Shown piece by piece: positions 16,868 through 25,846 of a stretch of 64,000 bases of DNA (positions within the stretch are counted from its first letter, which is position 1; every line of letters starts with the position of its first letter). Made by a program: the position numbers and the translations under genes. The notes beneath the pieces were generated by a model. The model worked only from the letters and a program-made list of their open reading frames with translations. It was not told the origin of the DNA and did not search any database. The stretch spans positions 62,001-126,000 of the forward strand of contig NZ_JANLCN010000009.1 in NCBI RefSeq assembly GCF_024979255.1. Direction: 5' to 3'. Origin of the DNA: Herbiconiux moechotypicola (lineage in GTDB: Bacteria; Actinomycetota; Actinomycetes; Actinomycetales; Microbacteriaceae).

Positions 16868-17833
16868 ATGTCCTGGTTGGTCACCGGAGGAGCCGGCTAC
16901 ATCGGCTCGCACGTCGTCGTCGCGCTCAAGGAGGCGGGCATGACCCCCGTCGTGCTCGACGACCTCTCGAGCGGGCACGCGGAGTTCGTGCCCGCCGACG
17001 TGCCGTTCGTCGAGGGCAGCATCCTCGACGCCGAGCTGGTCTCGCGCACCATCGCCGAACACGGGGTCACCGGGGTCATCCACATCGCCGGCTTCAAGTA
17101 CGCCGGCGTCTCGGTGCAGCGCCCGCTGCACACCTACGAGCAGAACGTCACCGGCATGGCGGTGCTGCTGAAGGCCGCACTCGAGCAGGGCGTCGACAAG
17201 GTCGTGTTCTCGTCCAGCGCCGCCGTCTACGGCACCCCGCCCACCGACATCGTCACCGAGGACACCCCGAAGAGCCCCGAGAGCCCCTACGGCGAGTCGA
17301 AGCTCATCGGCGAATGGCTGCTGCGCGACCTCGGCGTCTCCGACGGCCTGAAGCACACCTCGCTGCGCTACTTCAACGTCGTCGGCTCGGGCAGCCCCGC
17401 GCTCTACGACACCAGCCCGCACAACCTCTTCCCGCTCGTGTTCGACGCCCTCCTCGCCGGCAAGACGCCGCGCATCAACGGCACCGACTACCCCACGCCC
17501 GACGGCACCTGCGTGCGCGACTACATCCACGTGGCCGACCTCGCGCTCGCCCACGTCGAGGCCGCCCGCGCGCTCGACGCCGGCACCCCGCTGCTGCCCG
17601 CCTACAACCTCGGCTCGGGCGACGGCGTCTCGGTGCGCCAGATCATGACCGCCGTCGCCGCCGCCACGGGCATCCCGTTCACCCCGGAAGAGGCACCGCG
17701 CCGCCCCGGCGACCCGGCTCAGATCGTCGCCACCGGCGAACTCGCCGCCCGCGACCTCGACTGGAAGATGCGGCACAGTCTCGACGACATGGTGAGGTCG
17801 GCCTGGGAGGCGCGGGAGGCTGCCGCTCTGTAG
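16868..17833 (+). CDS. galE: UDP-glucose 4-epimerase
   Basis: A 321-residue extended SDR that interconverts UDP-glucose and UDP-galactose with bound NAD. The Rossmann loop GGAGYIG is at 7-13, the SSSAAVYG strand at 115-122, and the catalytic Tyr141-x-x-x-Lys145 in SPYGESK. RYFNVVGSG and the C-terminal GVSVRQIM helix are standard. Lys-rich HIAGFKYAGVS is the GalE-type substrate loop. The ATG start has CGAAAGGA upstream, 19 nt after the mprF-like stop, so cotranscription is likely. UDP-galactose would feed glycan synthesis. A very large hairpin follows the stop. Confidence 0.93.
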   Translation: MSWLVTGGAGYIGSHVVVALKEAGMTPVVLDDLSSGHAEFVPADVPFVEGSILDAELVSRTIAEHGVTGVIHIAGFKYAGVSVQRPLHTYEQNVTGMAVLLKAALEQGVDKVVFSSSAAVYGTPPTDIVTEDTPKSPESPYGESKLIGEWLLRDLGVSDGLKHTSLRYFNVVGSGSPALYDTSPHNLFPLVFDALLAGKTPRINGTDYPTPDGTCVRDYIHVADLALAHVEAARALDAGTPLLPAYNLGSGDGVSVRQIMTAVAAATGIPFTPEEAPRRPGDPAQIVATGELAARDLDWKMRHSLDDMVRSAWEAREAAAL

Positions 17834-17843
17834 TGCGCGGGGC

Positions 17844-17927
17844 GCGAGGGGGCCGGGTGATCCCACCCCCGCCTAGGGGTTGAGCGAGCTCAAAGGCGGC
17901 GGGGGTGTGATCACCCGGCCCCCTCGC
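17844..17927. terminator. Very long hairpin between galE and accD (bidirectional terminator)
   Basis: 30-bp arms at 17844-17873 and 17898-17927 match at 29 of 30 positions. The 24-nt loop itself contains TTGAGC-GA-GCTCAA. The hairpin starts 10 nt after the galE stop and lies between converging genes, so it probably ends transcripts from both sides. No U-tract is present. Confidence 0.75.
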
Positions 17928-17942
17928 TCACGCACGAACAGA

Positions 17943-17975
17943 TCCCTTCCCCCCAGACAGAGGAGGGGGAAGGGA
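17943..17975. terminator. Second hairpin in the galE-accD gap
   Basis: Perfect 11-bp arms TCCCTTCCCCC (17943-17953) and GGGGGAAGGGA (17965-17975) around an 11-nt loop. The strong purine/pyrimidine asymmetry makes it distinct from the first hairpin. Confidence 0.6.
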
Positions 17976-18141
17976 AAGAGACAAAAATGAGGGATGCGGT
18001 CGCGAGACTGCGTTCTCGTGCGGGGTGTTGTGCGGAAACGAACGCAACAGGCCGTTATCGATGACCCAGGGCGCCGGCCCGGCCGCGAGAGCGACCGGAC
18101 CGGCGCATGCCGCCTGCGCCGCAGAAGCGGCGGCGCAGCAA
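17976..18141. other. Remaining non-coding part of the galE-accD gap
   Basis: The gap between the galE stop and accD stop is 308 nt. Apart from the two hairpins nothing is supported; reading frames here are arginine/proline-rich shadows. No accE-like gene lies at this position, where it would be expected. Confidence 0.5.
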
Positions 18142-19755
18142 TCAGAGCGGTATGTTCCCGTGCTTCTTCGGCGGCAGGGAGGCGCGCTTGGTCTTGAGGG
18201 CGCGGAGGGCCTTGGTGACGGAGACGCGGGTGGCGGCGGGTTCGATGACGCCGTCGAGTTCGCCGCGTTCGGCGGCGAGGAAGGGGCTGGCGACGTTGTA
18301 GGTGTACTCGTTGGCGAGTTTGGTGCGCACGGCGGCGACGTCTTCGCCGGCCTCCTCGGCGCGCTTGATCTCGCCGCGGTAGAGGATGTTGACGGCGCCC
18401 TGACCGCCCATGACGGCGATCTCGGCGGTGGGCCAGGCGAGGTTGATGTCGGCGCCGAGCTGCTTGGAGCCCATGACGATGTAGGCGCCGCCGTAGGCCT
18501 TGCGCAGGATGACCGTGACCAGCGGCACGGTGGCCTCGGCGTAGGCGTAGAGGAGCTTCGCGCCGCGGCGGATGACGCCGGTCCACTCCTGGTCGGTGCC
18601 CGGCAGGTAGCCCGGCACGTCGACGAGGGTGAGGATGGGGATGGAGAACGAGTCGCAGAAGCGCACGAAGCGCGCGGCCTTCTCGCCGGCCTCGATGTTG
18701 AGCGTGCCGGCCATGGCGCTCGGCTGGTTCGCCACGATGCCGACGCTCCGGCCCTCGATGCGGGCGAAGCCCACCACGATGTTGGGCGCGTAGAGCGGCT
18801 GGGTCTCGAGGAACTCGCCGCCGTCGACCAGGTGCTCGATGACGGTGTGCACGTCGTAGGGCTGGTTCGGCGAGTCGGGGATGACGGTGTTGAGCTTGCG
18901 GTCCGCATCCGTGATCTCGAGCTCGACCTCGCTGTCGTAGACGGGCAGCTCGGCGAGGTTGTTGTCGGGCAGGTAGCTGAGCAGGGCGCGGGCGTAGTCG
19001 AGCGCGTCGTCCTCGTCGCTGGCGAGGTAGTGCGAGACGCCCGAGACCTTGTTGTGGGTGAGCGCGCCGCCGAGCTCCTCCATGCCCACGTCTTCGCCGG
19101 TGACCGTCTTGATCACGTCGGGACCGGTGACGAACATCTGCGAGGTCTTGTCGACCATGATGACGAAGTCGGTGAGGGCGGGGGAGTAGACGGCGCCGCC
19201 GGCCGCGGGCCCCATGATGATGGAGATCTGCGGGATGACACCGGAGGCGGCCGTGTTGCGGCGGAAGATCTCGCCGTACTTGCCGAGCGCCACCACGCCC
19301 TCCTGGATGCGCGCGCCGCCCGAGTCGAGCATGCCGATGATGGGCACGCCGGTCTTCAGCGCGAGGTCCATCACCTTGATGATCTTCTCGCCGGCCACCT
19401 CGCCGAGCGAGCCGCCGAAGATGGTGAAGTCCTGCGCGTAGACCGCCACCTGACGGCCGTGGATGGTGCCGGTGCCGGTGACCACCGCGTCGCCGTAGGG
19501 GCGCGAACGCTCCATGCCGAAGGCGTGGGTGCGGTGCCGCACGAACTCGTCGATCTCGACGAAGGAGCCGTGGTCGAGCAGCTGCTCGATGCGCTCGCGG
19601 GCCGTCTTCTTGCCGCGCTTGTGCTGCTTCTCGATCGCGGCCTCGCCCGACGCGGTCACGGCCTCGTGGTAGCGGTTCTTGAGGTCGGCCAGCTTGCCCG
19701 CCGTGGTCGACATGTCGGGCTGGGTCGAGGTTGCGTCTTCACTCACGCGGTTCAC
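18142..19755 (-). CDS. accD: Acyl-CoA carboxylase beta subunit (carboxyltransferase, AccD5/PccB type)
   Basis: A 537-residue carboxyltransferase that transfers CO2 from biotin to acetyl-/propionyl-CoA. Both crotonase-fold halves are present. The first has [17 protein letters not shown] and [13 protein letters not shown], with the SGGAR oxyanion loop. [16 protein letters not shown] and [14 protein letters not shown] follow. The second half has [12 protein letters not shown] and [12 protein letters not shown], the oxyanion glycines. The start is taken as GTG 19755 because GGAGGG lies about 12 nt upstream; GTG 19746 is an alternative. It is divergent from birA, whose product biotinylates the AccA3 partner. 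Confidence 0.95.
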   Translation of the reverse strand: MNRVSEDATSTQPDMSTTAGKLADLKNRYHEAVTASGEAAIEKQHKRGKKTARERIEQLLDHGSFVEIDEFVRHRTHAFGMERSRPYGDAVVTGTGTIHGRQVAVYAQDFTIFGGSLGEVAGEKIIKVMDLALKTGVPIIGMLDSGGARIQEGVVALGKYGEIFRRNTAASGVIPQISIIMGPAAGGAVYSPALTDFVIMVDKTSQMFVTGPDVIKTVTGEDVGMEELGGALTHNKVSGVSHYLASDEDDALDYARALLSYLPDNNLAELPVYDSEVELEITDADRKLNTVIPDSPNQPYDVHTVIEHLVDGGEFLETQPLYAPNIVVGFARIEGRSVGIVANQPSAMAGTLNIEAGEKAARFVRFCDSFSIPILTLVDVPGYLPGTDQEWTGVIRRGAKLLYAYAEATVPLVTVILRKAYGGAYIVMGSKQLGADINLAWPTAEIAVMGGQGAVNILYRGEIKRAEEAGEDVAAVRTKLANEYTYNVASPFLAAERGELDGVIEPAATRVSVTKALRALKTKRASLPPKKHGNIPL

Positions 19756-19852
19756 TCTACCGGCCAGCCCTCCGGCCTCCTCGTTGATGAAACCCTACAA
19801 AGCTGACCCTCCCGCTTGTGCGCGGCTGACGGGCGCCGCCGGGGTCGTCGGG

Positions 19853-19858
19853 TACTTT
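19853..19858 (+). promoter_or_regulatory. Leaderless -10 box (TACTTT) for birA
   Basis: TACTTT is followed by six nucleotides and then the GTG at 19865. There is no ribosome-binding site between them, and this spacing helped to choose the start. Confidence 0.6.
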
Positions 19859-19864
19859 GGCCGT

Positions 19865-20734
19865 GTGCACCCCCCCAAGCATTCGCGCCCGCATCCCCCG
19901 CTGCCCCTCGCCGAGGCGATCGCGGCGAGGCTCTCCTGGCTGCCCACGGCGGGCTCCACGAACGACGTGCTGGCCGAGCTGGCGACGGGTCCGGATGCGC
20001 GGGGCTGGCCCGACCTCGCGGTGGTCGCCACCGACGACCAGGTCGCCGGCAAGGGGCGGCTCGGCCGCAGCTGGGCGGCGCCCGCGGGCGGGTCGCTCGC
20101 GATCTCGGTGCTGCTGCGGCCCACAGGCCCCTCCGGCGCGCCGGTGCCGGTGGAGCGGTGGGGCTTCCTCCCGGTGCTCTCGGGAATCGCGATGGCGCGC
20201 GTCGTCGGCAGGCTCGTCGCAGCCGCCTCCCTGCGCTCCTCCCACGCCGAACACTCCGGCCCGGTGGGTCTGAAGTGGCCGAACGACGTGCTCATCGGCG
20301 ACCGCAAGGTGTCCGGCATCCTCGCCGAGCTTCTGCCCGGAGCGGCGGGGATCGTGCTGGGTGCCGGCGTGAACCTCACGCTCTCGTCCGATCAGCTGCC
20401 CGTGCCCACCGCCACCTCCCTCGCCCTCGCCGGGGTGTCGTCGGTGAGCACGGATGCCGTGCTGGCCGGGTACCTCGACGACCTCACGGGCCTGTACCGC
20501 ACCTGGTGCGCGCACGACGGCGACGCCGAGGCCGCGGGGCTGGTGGCCGAGGCGGTCCGCGCATCCGTCACCCTCGGCCGTGCGGTGCGGGTGGAGCTGC
20601 CGGGCGGTGGCGTGCGCACCGGGACGGCGACGGCGCTCGACGCCGGGGGCCGGCTCGTGGTCGAGCCCGACGACGGCGCGGAGCCGCTCGTGGTCGCGGC
20701 AGGAGACGTGACCCATCTGAGGCACGAGGCCTGA
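19865..20734 (+). CDS. birA: Biotin--[acetyl-CoA-carboxylase] ligase, catalytic-only form
   Basis: A 289-residue class I biotin protein ligase, activating biotin with ATP and attaching it to the BCCP lysine of AccA3. GSTNDVLAELA is at 30-40, the ATP/biotin loop GKGRLGRSW at 62-70, and KWPNDVL near 139, followed by GDRKVSGILAE. The C-terminal SH3-like cap includes VRVELPGGGVRTGTA. No N-terminal helix-turn-helix is present, so unlike E. coli BirA it should not repress biotin genes directly. The GTG start is set by the TACTTT box six nucleotides upstream. It overlaps functionally with the neighbouring accD. Confidence 0.93.
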   Translation: MHPPKHSRPHPPLPLAEAIAARLSWLPTAGSTNDVLAELATGPDARGWPDLAVVATDDQVAGKGRLGRSWAAPAGGSLAISVLLRPTGPSGAPVPVERWGFLPVLSGIAMARVVGRLVAAASLRSSHAEHSGPVGLKWPNDVLIGDRKVSGILAELLPGAAGIVLGAGVNLTLSSDQLPVPTATSLALAGVSSVSTDAVLAGYLDDLTGLYRTWCAHDGDAEAAGLVAEAVRASVTLGRAVRVELPGGGVRTGTATALDAGGRLVVEPDDGAEPLVVAAGDVTHLRHEA

Positions 20735-20739
20735 GCGCC

Positions 20740-21210
20740 GTGTCGCACCCCGGGCCGCTGCTGCCTCGCGACACGGAGCCCGAGAGCATCGTGCTGCGGG
20801 TGCGTCCGCACGGTCGGCGGCTGCTGCTGCCGGTGCTGGTGTTGTTCGCCACCGTGGGGGCCTACGGCTGGTTCGGTGGGCGGCTGCCGGAGGAGTGGCA
20901 GAACTGGGGCATCCTGATCGCGGCCGGCGCCCTCGTGTTCTTCGGCACGCTGCTGCCGGTGTTCGCCTGGCTCGGTCACCGCTACACCATCACCTCGCGG
21001 CGCGTCATCGCGCGCACCGGACTGTTCGTACGCCACCGGCAGGATCTCTCGCTGGAGCGGGTCACCGAGGTGCGCCTGCGCCGCACGCCGCTGCAGGCCG
21101 CCTTCGGCTCGGGCGACGTGCGGGTACTGGCCGGGCCCGAGCACGCGCTGGTGCTGCGCGACGTGCCGTCGGCGAAGCTGGTGGCCGGAATGCTCGACGA
21201 GCTGCGATAG
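20740..21210 (+). CDS. Membrane-anchored PH-domain (bPH2) protein
   Basis: A 156-residue protein with two hydrophobic segments near the N-terminus (about residues 26-45 and 55-78). A bacterial PH domain follows: YTITSRRVIARTGLFVRHRQ, then LERVTEVRLRRTPLQAAFGS and VRVLAGPEHALVLRDV. It is probably a small inner-membrane protein with the PH fold facing the cytosol; no specific function is known for this group. The GTG start lies 6 nt after the birA stop, so translation is probably coupled. Its place between birA and purK is common in actinobacteria. Confidence 0.8.
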   Translation: MSHPGPLLPRDTEPESIVLRVRPHGRRLLLPVLVLFATVGAYGWFGGRLPEEWQNWGILIAAGALVFFGTLLPVFAWLGHRYTITSRRVIARTGLFVRHRQDLSLERVTEVRLRRTPLQAAFGSGDVRVLAGPEHALVLRDVPSAKLVAGMLDELR

Positions 21211-21241
21211 GGGCCGGTGGGCCGCGGGCGCCGGGCGGCGG

Positions 21242-21247
21242 GATAAT
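21242..21247 (+). promoter_or_regulatory. Leaderless -10 box (GATAAT) for purK
   Basis: GATAAT ends six nucleotides before the GTG at 21254, an internal promoter within the birA-purE gene run. Confidence 0.6.
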
Positions 21248-21253
21248 GGGTTC

Positions 21254-22390
21254 GTGACTTTCAGAGTGGGTGTGATCGGTGGCGGGCAGCTGGCGCGGAT
21301 GATGGTGCCGCCGGCGATCGAGCTGGGCATCGACATCCGGGTGCTGGCCGAGGCCGAGGGCATGTCGGCCGCGATCGCCGCCACCGGGGTGGGCGACTAC
21401 ACCGACCTCGAGACGGTGCGGCGCTTCGCCGAGACCGTCGACGTGGTGACCTTCGACCACGAGCACGTGCCGCAGTCGGTGCTGCGTGCCCTCGTCGAGG
21501 CGGGCGTGGCCGTGCACCCCGGCCCGGATGCGCTGCAGTTCGCGCAGGACAAGCTGGCGATGCGCGAGCGGCTGGGCGAGCTCGGTGTGCCGATGCCTGA
21601 CTGGGCCCGGGTGGAGACCCCCGCCGAGCTCGAGGAGTTCCTCGCCGGTCACGGCGGGCGCGCCGTGGTGAAGACGGCCCGCGGCGGCTACGACGGCAAG
21701 GGCGTGCGCGTGGTGGAGTCCGCCGCGCAGGCCGAGGACTGGTTCAGGGCGCTCGACGAGGACGGCCGCGGCGGGGCGCTGCTCGTGGAGGAACTGGTGG
21801 AGTTCCGGCGCGAGCTCGCGCAGCTGGTGGCCCGCCGGCCGAGCGGCGACCTCACGCTGTGGCCGGTCGTCGAGTCCGTGCAGAAGAACGGCGTGTGCGC
21901 CGAGGTGATCGCCCCCGCGCCCGGCTCGGCGGGGCGCGTGGCCGAGATGGCGGCGCGCATCGGCACGACCGTGGCCGAGGAGCTCGGCGTCACCGGCGTG
22001 CTCGCAGTGGAGCTGTTCGAGACGACGGATGAGCGCATCCTGGTGAACGAGCTCGCCATGCGCCCGCACAACACCGGGCACTGGACGATCGACGGCTCGA
22101 CCACGAGTCAGTTCGAGCAGCACCTGCGTGCCGTTCTCGACCTGCCGCTCGGCGCCACCGGGCACCGCGAACCGTGGAGCGTGATGATCAACATCCTCGG
22201 CGGGCCCGCCGACGGCGACCTCGACGGGCCCGCCGCGCGGGCGCTCGCCGACCAGCCCACGGCCAAGCTCCATCTCTACGGCAAGGGCCCCCGCCCCGGC
22301 CGCAAGATCGGCCACGTCACCGTCTCGGGCGCCGAGCTCGACGCGGTCGTGTTCGACGCGCGTGCCGCTGCCGCGTTCTTCGACGACTGA
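21254..22390 (+). CDS. purK: 5-(carboxyamino)imidazole ribonucleotide synthase
   Basis: A 378-residue ATP-grasp enzyme: AIR + bicarbonate + ATP to N5-CAIR in purine synthesis. The N-terminal Rossmann-like motif VGVIGGGQLARMM (5-17) and DHEHVP are diagnostic of PurK. The ATP-grasp core has VVKTARGGYDGKGVRVV, and the metal site is VNELAMRPHNTGHWTIDG. The GTG start sits 6 nt after a GATAAT box. purE follows 16 nt later, but with its own leaderless promoter. Confidence 0.95.
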   Translation: MTFRVGVIGGGQLARMMVPPAIELGIDIRVLAEAEGMSAAIAATGVGDYTDLETVRRFAETVDVVTFDHEHVPQSVLRALVEAGVAVHPGPDALQFAQDKLAMRERLGELGVPMPDWARVETPAELEEFLAGHGGRAVVKTARGGYDGKGVRVVESAAQAEDWFRALDEDGRGGALLVEELVEFRRELAQLVARRPSGDLTLWPVVESVQKNGVCAEVIAPAPGSAGRVAEMAARIGTTVAEELGVTGVLAVELFETTDERILVNELAMRPHNTGHWTIDGSTTSQFEQHLRAVLDLPLGATGHREPWSVMINILGGPADGDLDGPAARALADQPTAKLHLYGKGPRPGRKIGHVTVSGAELDAVVFDARAAAAFFDD

Positions 22391-22394
22391 ACCG

Positions 22395-22400
22395 TAGGGT
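22395..22400 (+). promoter_or_regulatory. Leaderless -10 box (TAGGGT) for purE
   Basis: TAGGGT in the 16-nt purK-purE gap, exactly six nucleotides before the ATG at 22407. Confidence 0.6.
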
Positions 22401-22406
22401 GAGGGT

Positions 22407-22937
22407 ATGCCCGTGCCCTCAGAACCCGGTCGTGACGTGAGTGACGCGAGACCTCTCGTGGGCGTCGTGATGGGGTCGGACTCCGACTTCACCGTGATGA
22501 GCGACGCCGTGCAGGTGCTGCGCGACTTCGGCGTACCGGTCGAGGTGCAGGTAGTCTCCGCCCACCGCACCCCCGAGCGCATGATCGCCTACGGGCGCAC
22601 GGCCCGCGAACGCGGACTCAAGGCGATCGTGGCGGGGGCCGGTGGGGCCGCCCACCTGCCCGGCATGATCGCCGCCGTCACCACGGTGCCGGTCATCGGC
22701 GTGCCGGTGCCGCTGGCCAAGCTCGACGGCCTCGACTCGCTGCTGTCGATCGTGCAGATGCCCGGCGGCATCCCGGTCGCCACCGTCTCCATCGGCGGGG
22801 CCAAGAACGCGGGGCTGCTCGCTGTCAGCATCCTCTCGACCTCCGATGATGGACTGGCCGCCGCCCTCGACCGCTACCGTGACTCGCTCGTCGAGCTCGT
22901 CGACCAGAAGAACGAAGACCTGCAGACCCGCCTATGA
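22407..22937 (+). CDS. purE: N5-carboxyaminoimidazole ribonucleotide mutase
   Basis: A 176-residue class I PurE that moves the carboxyl group of N5-CAIR to C4, the step after PurK. Landmarks are the substrate loop [12 protein letters not shown] (about 19-30), [11 protein letters not shown] with the catalytic His, [12 protein letters not shown] and the [12 protein letters not shown] turn. An extra 15 residues precede the core. It sits immediately downstream of purK. Its stop overlaps the start of the LCP gene (ATGA). Confidence 0.95.
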   Translation: MPVPSEPGRDVSDARPLVGVVMGSDSDFTVMSDAVQVLRDFGVPVEVQVVSAHRTPERMIAYGRTARERGLKAIVAGAGGAAHLPGMIAAVTTVPVIGVPVPLAKLDGLDSLLSIVQMPGGIPVATVSIGGAKNAGLLAVSILSTSDDGLAAALDRYRDSLVELVDQKNEDLQTRL

Positions 22938-24349
22938 CGACCCTCAGCGCACGCCCGAGCGCCCCGGGCACCAACCCGGGCTCCACCCTGGGCTCCACCG
23001 CGAGCCCGATCCGCTACCCCGACACCTCGTCGCAGAAGGCGATGACGGTGCGCGGGTGGTGGCTGGTGGTGCTCAACCTGCTCATGCCGGGTTCGGCTCA
23101 GGTGCTCGCGGGCAGTCGCAAGCTCGGTCGCTTCGGCCTCTACTTCACCTTCGGGCTGTGGATCACGGCGATCCTCGGTTTCGTGGTCTACAACATCTGG
23201 CCGCAGGTGATCTTCTCGATCGTCACCCTGCCCATCCCGCTGCTGCTCGTGCAGATCGTGCTCGTGGCCTATGCGGCGCTGTGGGTGGTGCTCACCCTCG
23301 ACACCCTGCGACTCGTGCGGCTGGTGCGGGCGGGCCCCAAGGCGCGCTGGGCGATCGCGGCCTTCACCGTCATCATGCTCACCATCACCTCCGGCGGCGC
23401 CGCCTGGGGCGCGTTCCTCGCCGGCGTGCAGCGCGACCTCGTGAACTCCATCTTCTCGGTGCAGGCGGCGGCCGAGCCCCCGGTCGACGGCCGCTACAAC
23501 ATCCTGCTGCTCGGCGGCGACGCCGGACCCGACCGTGAGGGCATGCGGCCCGACAGCATGACCGTCGTCTCGATCGAGGCCGACACCGGGCGGGCCACCA
23601 TGATCGGCATCCCGCGCGACCTGCAGCAGGTGCCCATCGTCGAGGGCTCTCCCCTCATCGGCAGCGACTACGCCCCCGACGGCGTGTACGACTGCGGCAG
23701 CGACTGCCAGATCAGCTTCCTCTACCCGCGCGTCGAGGCCTATGACACCGACCTCTACCCGAACGCCGAGGCCGAGGGCTCGGAGCCCGGCATCGAGGCG
23801 ACGACGGATGCGATCGAGGGCGCCCTGGGCATCACCATCCAGTACTACGTGCTCATCGACATGCAGGGGTTCTCCGACCTCATCGACGCGCTCGGCGGCG
23901 TGGACATCGACGTGACCGAAGAACTGCCGATGGGCGGCGACGAGAACCTCAACGAGGTCGAGGGGTGGATCTACCCCGGGATGCAGCACATGGACGGTTA
24001 CACCGCCCTCTGGTACGCCCGTTCGCGTCACACCACGAGCGACTACGACCGGATGGAGCGTCAGCGCCAGCTGCAGACCGCCATCCTGCAGCAGTTCGAC
24101 CCGGTGAACGTGCTCACCAAGTTCCAGGGCATCGCGGCGGCGGGCGCGCAGGTCGTGAAGACCGACATCCCGCAGTCGACCCTGGCCTACTTCGTCGACC
24201 TGGCGCTGAAGACCAAAGACCTCCCGATCGAGAACGTCGAGCTCACGCCACCGCTCATCGACCCGGAGGACCCCGACTGGGACCTCGTGCACCAGACGGT
24301 GGCCGACGCGCTCGTGCTCTCCACGGCGACCGACACGCCCACGCAGTAG
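22934..24349 (+). CDS. LytR-CpsA-Psr (LCP) family cell-wall glycopolymer transferase
   Basis: A 471-residue membrane enzyme that transfers undecaprenyl-linked glycopolymers to peptidoglycan. Four hydrophobic segments lie in the first 165 residues (about 38-58, 68-86, 92-114 and 137-160), more than the single helix of typical LCPs. The extracellular LCP domain starts at [11 protein letters not shown], with the pyrophosphate-contacting [20 protein letters not shown] and PRDLQQVP, and ends with [20 protein letters not shown]. It is coupled to purE by a 4-nt overlap, which is context rather than function. The polymer built by the locus to its right (24.7 kb onward) is an obvious candidate substrate (inference). 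Confidence 0.92.
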   Translation: MTTLSARPSAPGTNPGSTLGSTASPIRYPDTSSQKAMTVRGWWLVVLNLLMPGSAQVLAGSRKLGRFGLYFTFGLWITAILGFVVYNIWPQVIFSIVTLPIPLLLVQIVLVAYAALWVVLTLDTLRLVRLVRAGPKARWAIAAFTVIMLTITSGGAAWGAFLAGVQRDLVNSIFSVQAAAEPPVDGRYNILLLGGDAGPDREGMRPDSMTVVSIEADTGRATMIGIPRDLQQVPIVEGSPLIGSDYAPDGVYDCGSDCQISFLYPRVEAYDTDLYPNAEAEGSEPGIEATTDAIEGALGITIQYYVLIDMQGFSDLIDALGGVDIDVTEELPMGGDENLNEVEGWIYPGMQHMDGYTALWYARSRHTTSDYDRMERQRQLQTAILQQFDPVNVLTKFQGIAAAGAQVVKTDIPQSTLAYFVDLALKTKDLPIENVELTPPLIDPEDPDWDLVHQTVADALVLSTATDTPTQ

Positions 24350-24382
24350 CCGGCGCGGCGCACCCGGCCTAACCAGTGGGGC

Positions 24383-24706
24383 ATGTGCCGCAACATCGTG
24401 CCCCTCAACAACCTCGCGCCCGCCGCCACCGACGAGGAGTGCCACGACGCGGCGCTGCAGTTCGTGCGCAAGATCTCGGGCAGCACCAAGCCCTCGCGCG
24501 CGAACCAAGAGGTGTTCGACCGTGCCGTGGCCGAGATCGCCCACGCGACCCGGCACTTGCTCGACGGACTCGTCACCCCGGCTCCGCCGAAGAACCGCGA
24601 GCAGGAGGCGGTGAAGCGGCAGGCCCGCTCGGCCGAGCGCTACGAGGCGATCCGCGTCTTCCAGGAGCAGAAGCGGGCCCAGCGCGCCTCGAGCACGGCG
24701 GGCTGA
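24383..24706 (+). CDS. DUF2277 domain-containing protein
   Basis: A 107-residue soluble protein beginning MCRNIVPLNNLAPAATDEEC, the hallmark of DUF2277. FVRKISGSTKPSRANQEVFD and LLDGLVTPAPPKNREQEA follow. The function of the family is unknown. No ribosome-binding site or clear -10 box precedes the ATG. It lies 33 nt after the LCP gene, and its stop directly abuts the convergent glycosyltransferase gene stop. Confidence 0.85.
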   Translation: MCRNIVPLNNLAPAATDEECHDAALQFVRKISGSTKPSRANQEVFDRAVAEIAHATRHLLDGLVTPAPPKNREQEAVKRQARSAERYEAIRVFQEQKRAQRASSTAG

Positions 24707-25846
24707 CTACAGGTCGGCGTGCAGCTGCCAGACCTTCTCGGCGGAGTCGCGCCAGGAGAAGGCGCGCGCGCGGTCGAGCCCCGAGATGGAGAGCCGGTTG
24801 CGCAGTGCGCCGTCGTCGACCACCTGCTGGATGGCGTCGGCCAGCTGACCGGCGTAGGCCTCGGGGGTCGTGCGCTCCACCACCACGGTGGCGCCGGCCG
24901 CGACCTCGAGCAGCGCGGGCACGTCGGCGTGGATGACGGGGGTGCCGAATCCGAAGGCCTCGATGAGCGGCAGTCCGAAGCCCTCGGCGAGGCTGGGGTA
25001 CACGAACACGGTGGCGCGCTCGAGCACGAGGGCGAGATCGGAGTCGCTGAGGAACCCGAGCACGTGGATGCGTGACGAGTCGACCCCGGCCGAGGCGGCG
25101 ACCGACGCGACGTCGACCTCGCCCCATCCCTCGGGCCCGGCGATGACCAGCGGCAGGTCGCCCGTGGCGGGGAGGGCGAGCGCCTGGATGAGCGCGGCGA
25201 GCCCCTTGCGCGGCTCGAGGGTGCCCACGGCCAGGATGTAACGGTCGGGCAGGTTCAAAGCCTCGATGCGCTCGGCCGGATCGTCGGGCAGCGTGAGCTC
25301 GTCGCTCACGGCGCCGCCGATGACCCGCACGCGATCGCCGAAGTCGAGGTAGCGCGAGAGGTCTTCGGCCACGGCGTGCGTGGGCACCACGATCGCGTCG
25401 GCGAACTTCGCGGCGCGCTTGGCCATCGCCTTGTGCCAGGCCACACCCCGCGGGGTGAGGGTCTGCGGATGCGTCCACGGCACCACGTCGTGGATGGTGA
25501 CGGCGCTCTGTGTGCCGAGCTGCGCCCGCCGGTCGTGCTTGCGGAGCGGCGCGAGGAGGCTGGTGGCGTGCACCATGCCGTCGCCGGAGGAGCCGATGAG
25601 GCCGTGCTGCCACGCGGCGGCGAGCTCGCGCCGGGCGAGCGTGGCGCGGTGCAGCCCCGCCAGGCCCGGGATGCGCGCCTCGAGCTCGGCCGCCTTCTCG
25701 GCGGGCACGGCGGAGACGATGCCCTCCACGTCGCAGTTGCGCGGCGCGGTGGCGACGAGCTGCCGGGTGAGTTCGAGCGTGTAACGACCGATTCCGCCGG
25801 GTACGGGAGCCACCAGCTGATCGATGATCACCCGCAGCGTCGCCAT
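24707..25846 (-). CDS. GT4-family glycosyltransferase (rhamnosyl/mannosyltransferase-like)
   Basis: A 379-residue GT-B enzyme. The N-terminal domain carries the acceptor-side motif PVPGGIGRYTLEL (14-26). The C-terminal nucleotide-sugar domain has AVGTLEPRKGL and EGFGLPLIEAFGFGTPV, with the two glutamates of the EX7E motif. It retains configuration and uses a nucleotide-sugar donor. Position as the last gene of an rfbB-rfbD-GT run suggests dTDP-rhamnose as donor (inference). Its ATG overlaps the TAA stop of rfbD (TAATG), so translation is coupled. Its 3' end meets the DUF2277 gene. Confidence 0.88.
   Translation of the reverse strand: MATLRVIIDQLVAPVPGGIGRYTLELTRQLVATAPRNCDVEGIVSAVPAEKAAELEARIPGLAGLHRATLARRELAAAWQHGLIGSSGDGMVHATSLLAPLRKHDRRAQLGTQSAVTIHDVVPWTHPQTLTPRGVAWHKAMAKRAAKFADAIVVPTHAVAEDLSRYLDFGDRVRVIGGAVSDELTLPDDPAERIEALNLPDRYILAVGTLEPRKGLAALIQALALPATGDLPLVIAGPEGWGEVDVASVAASAGVDSSRIHVLGFLSDSDLALVLERATVFVYPSLAEGFGLPLIEAFGFGTPVIHADVPALLEVAAGATVVVERTTPEAYAGQLADAIQQVVDDGALRNRLSISGLDRARAFSWRDSAEKVWQLHADL

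Noticed and set aside
18025-19806. Plus-strand open frame of nearly 600 codons over accD
   Set aside because: Antisense shadow of the carboxyltransferase gene; Val/Asp/Gly-rich composition with no family motif.
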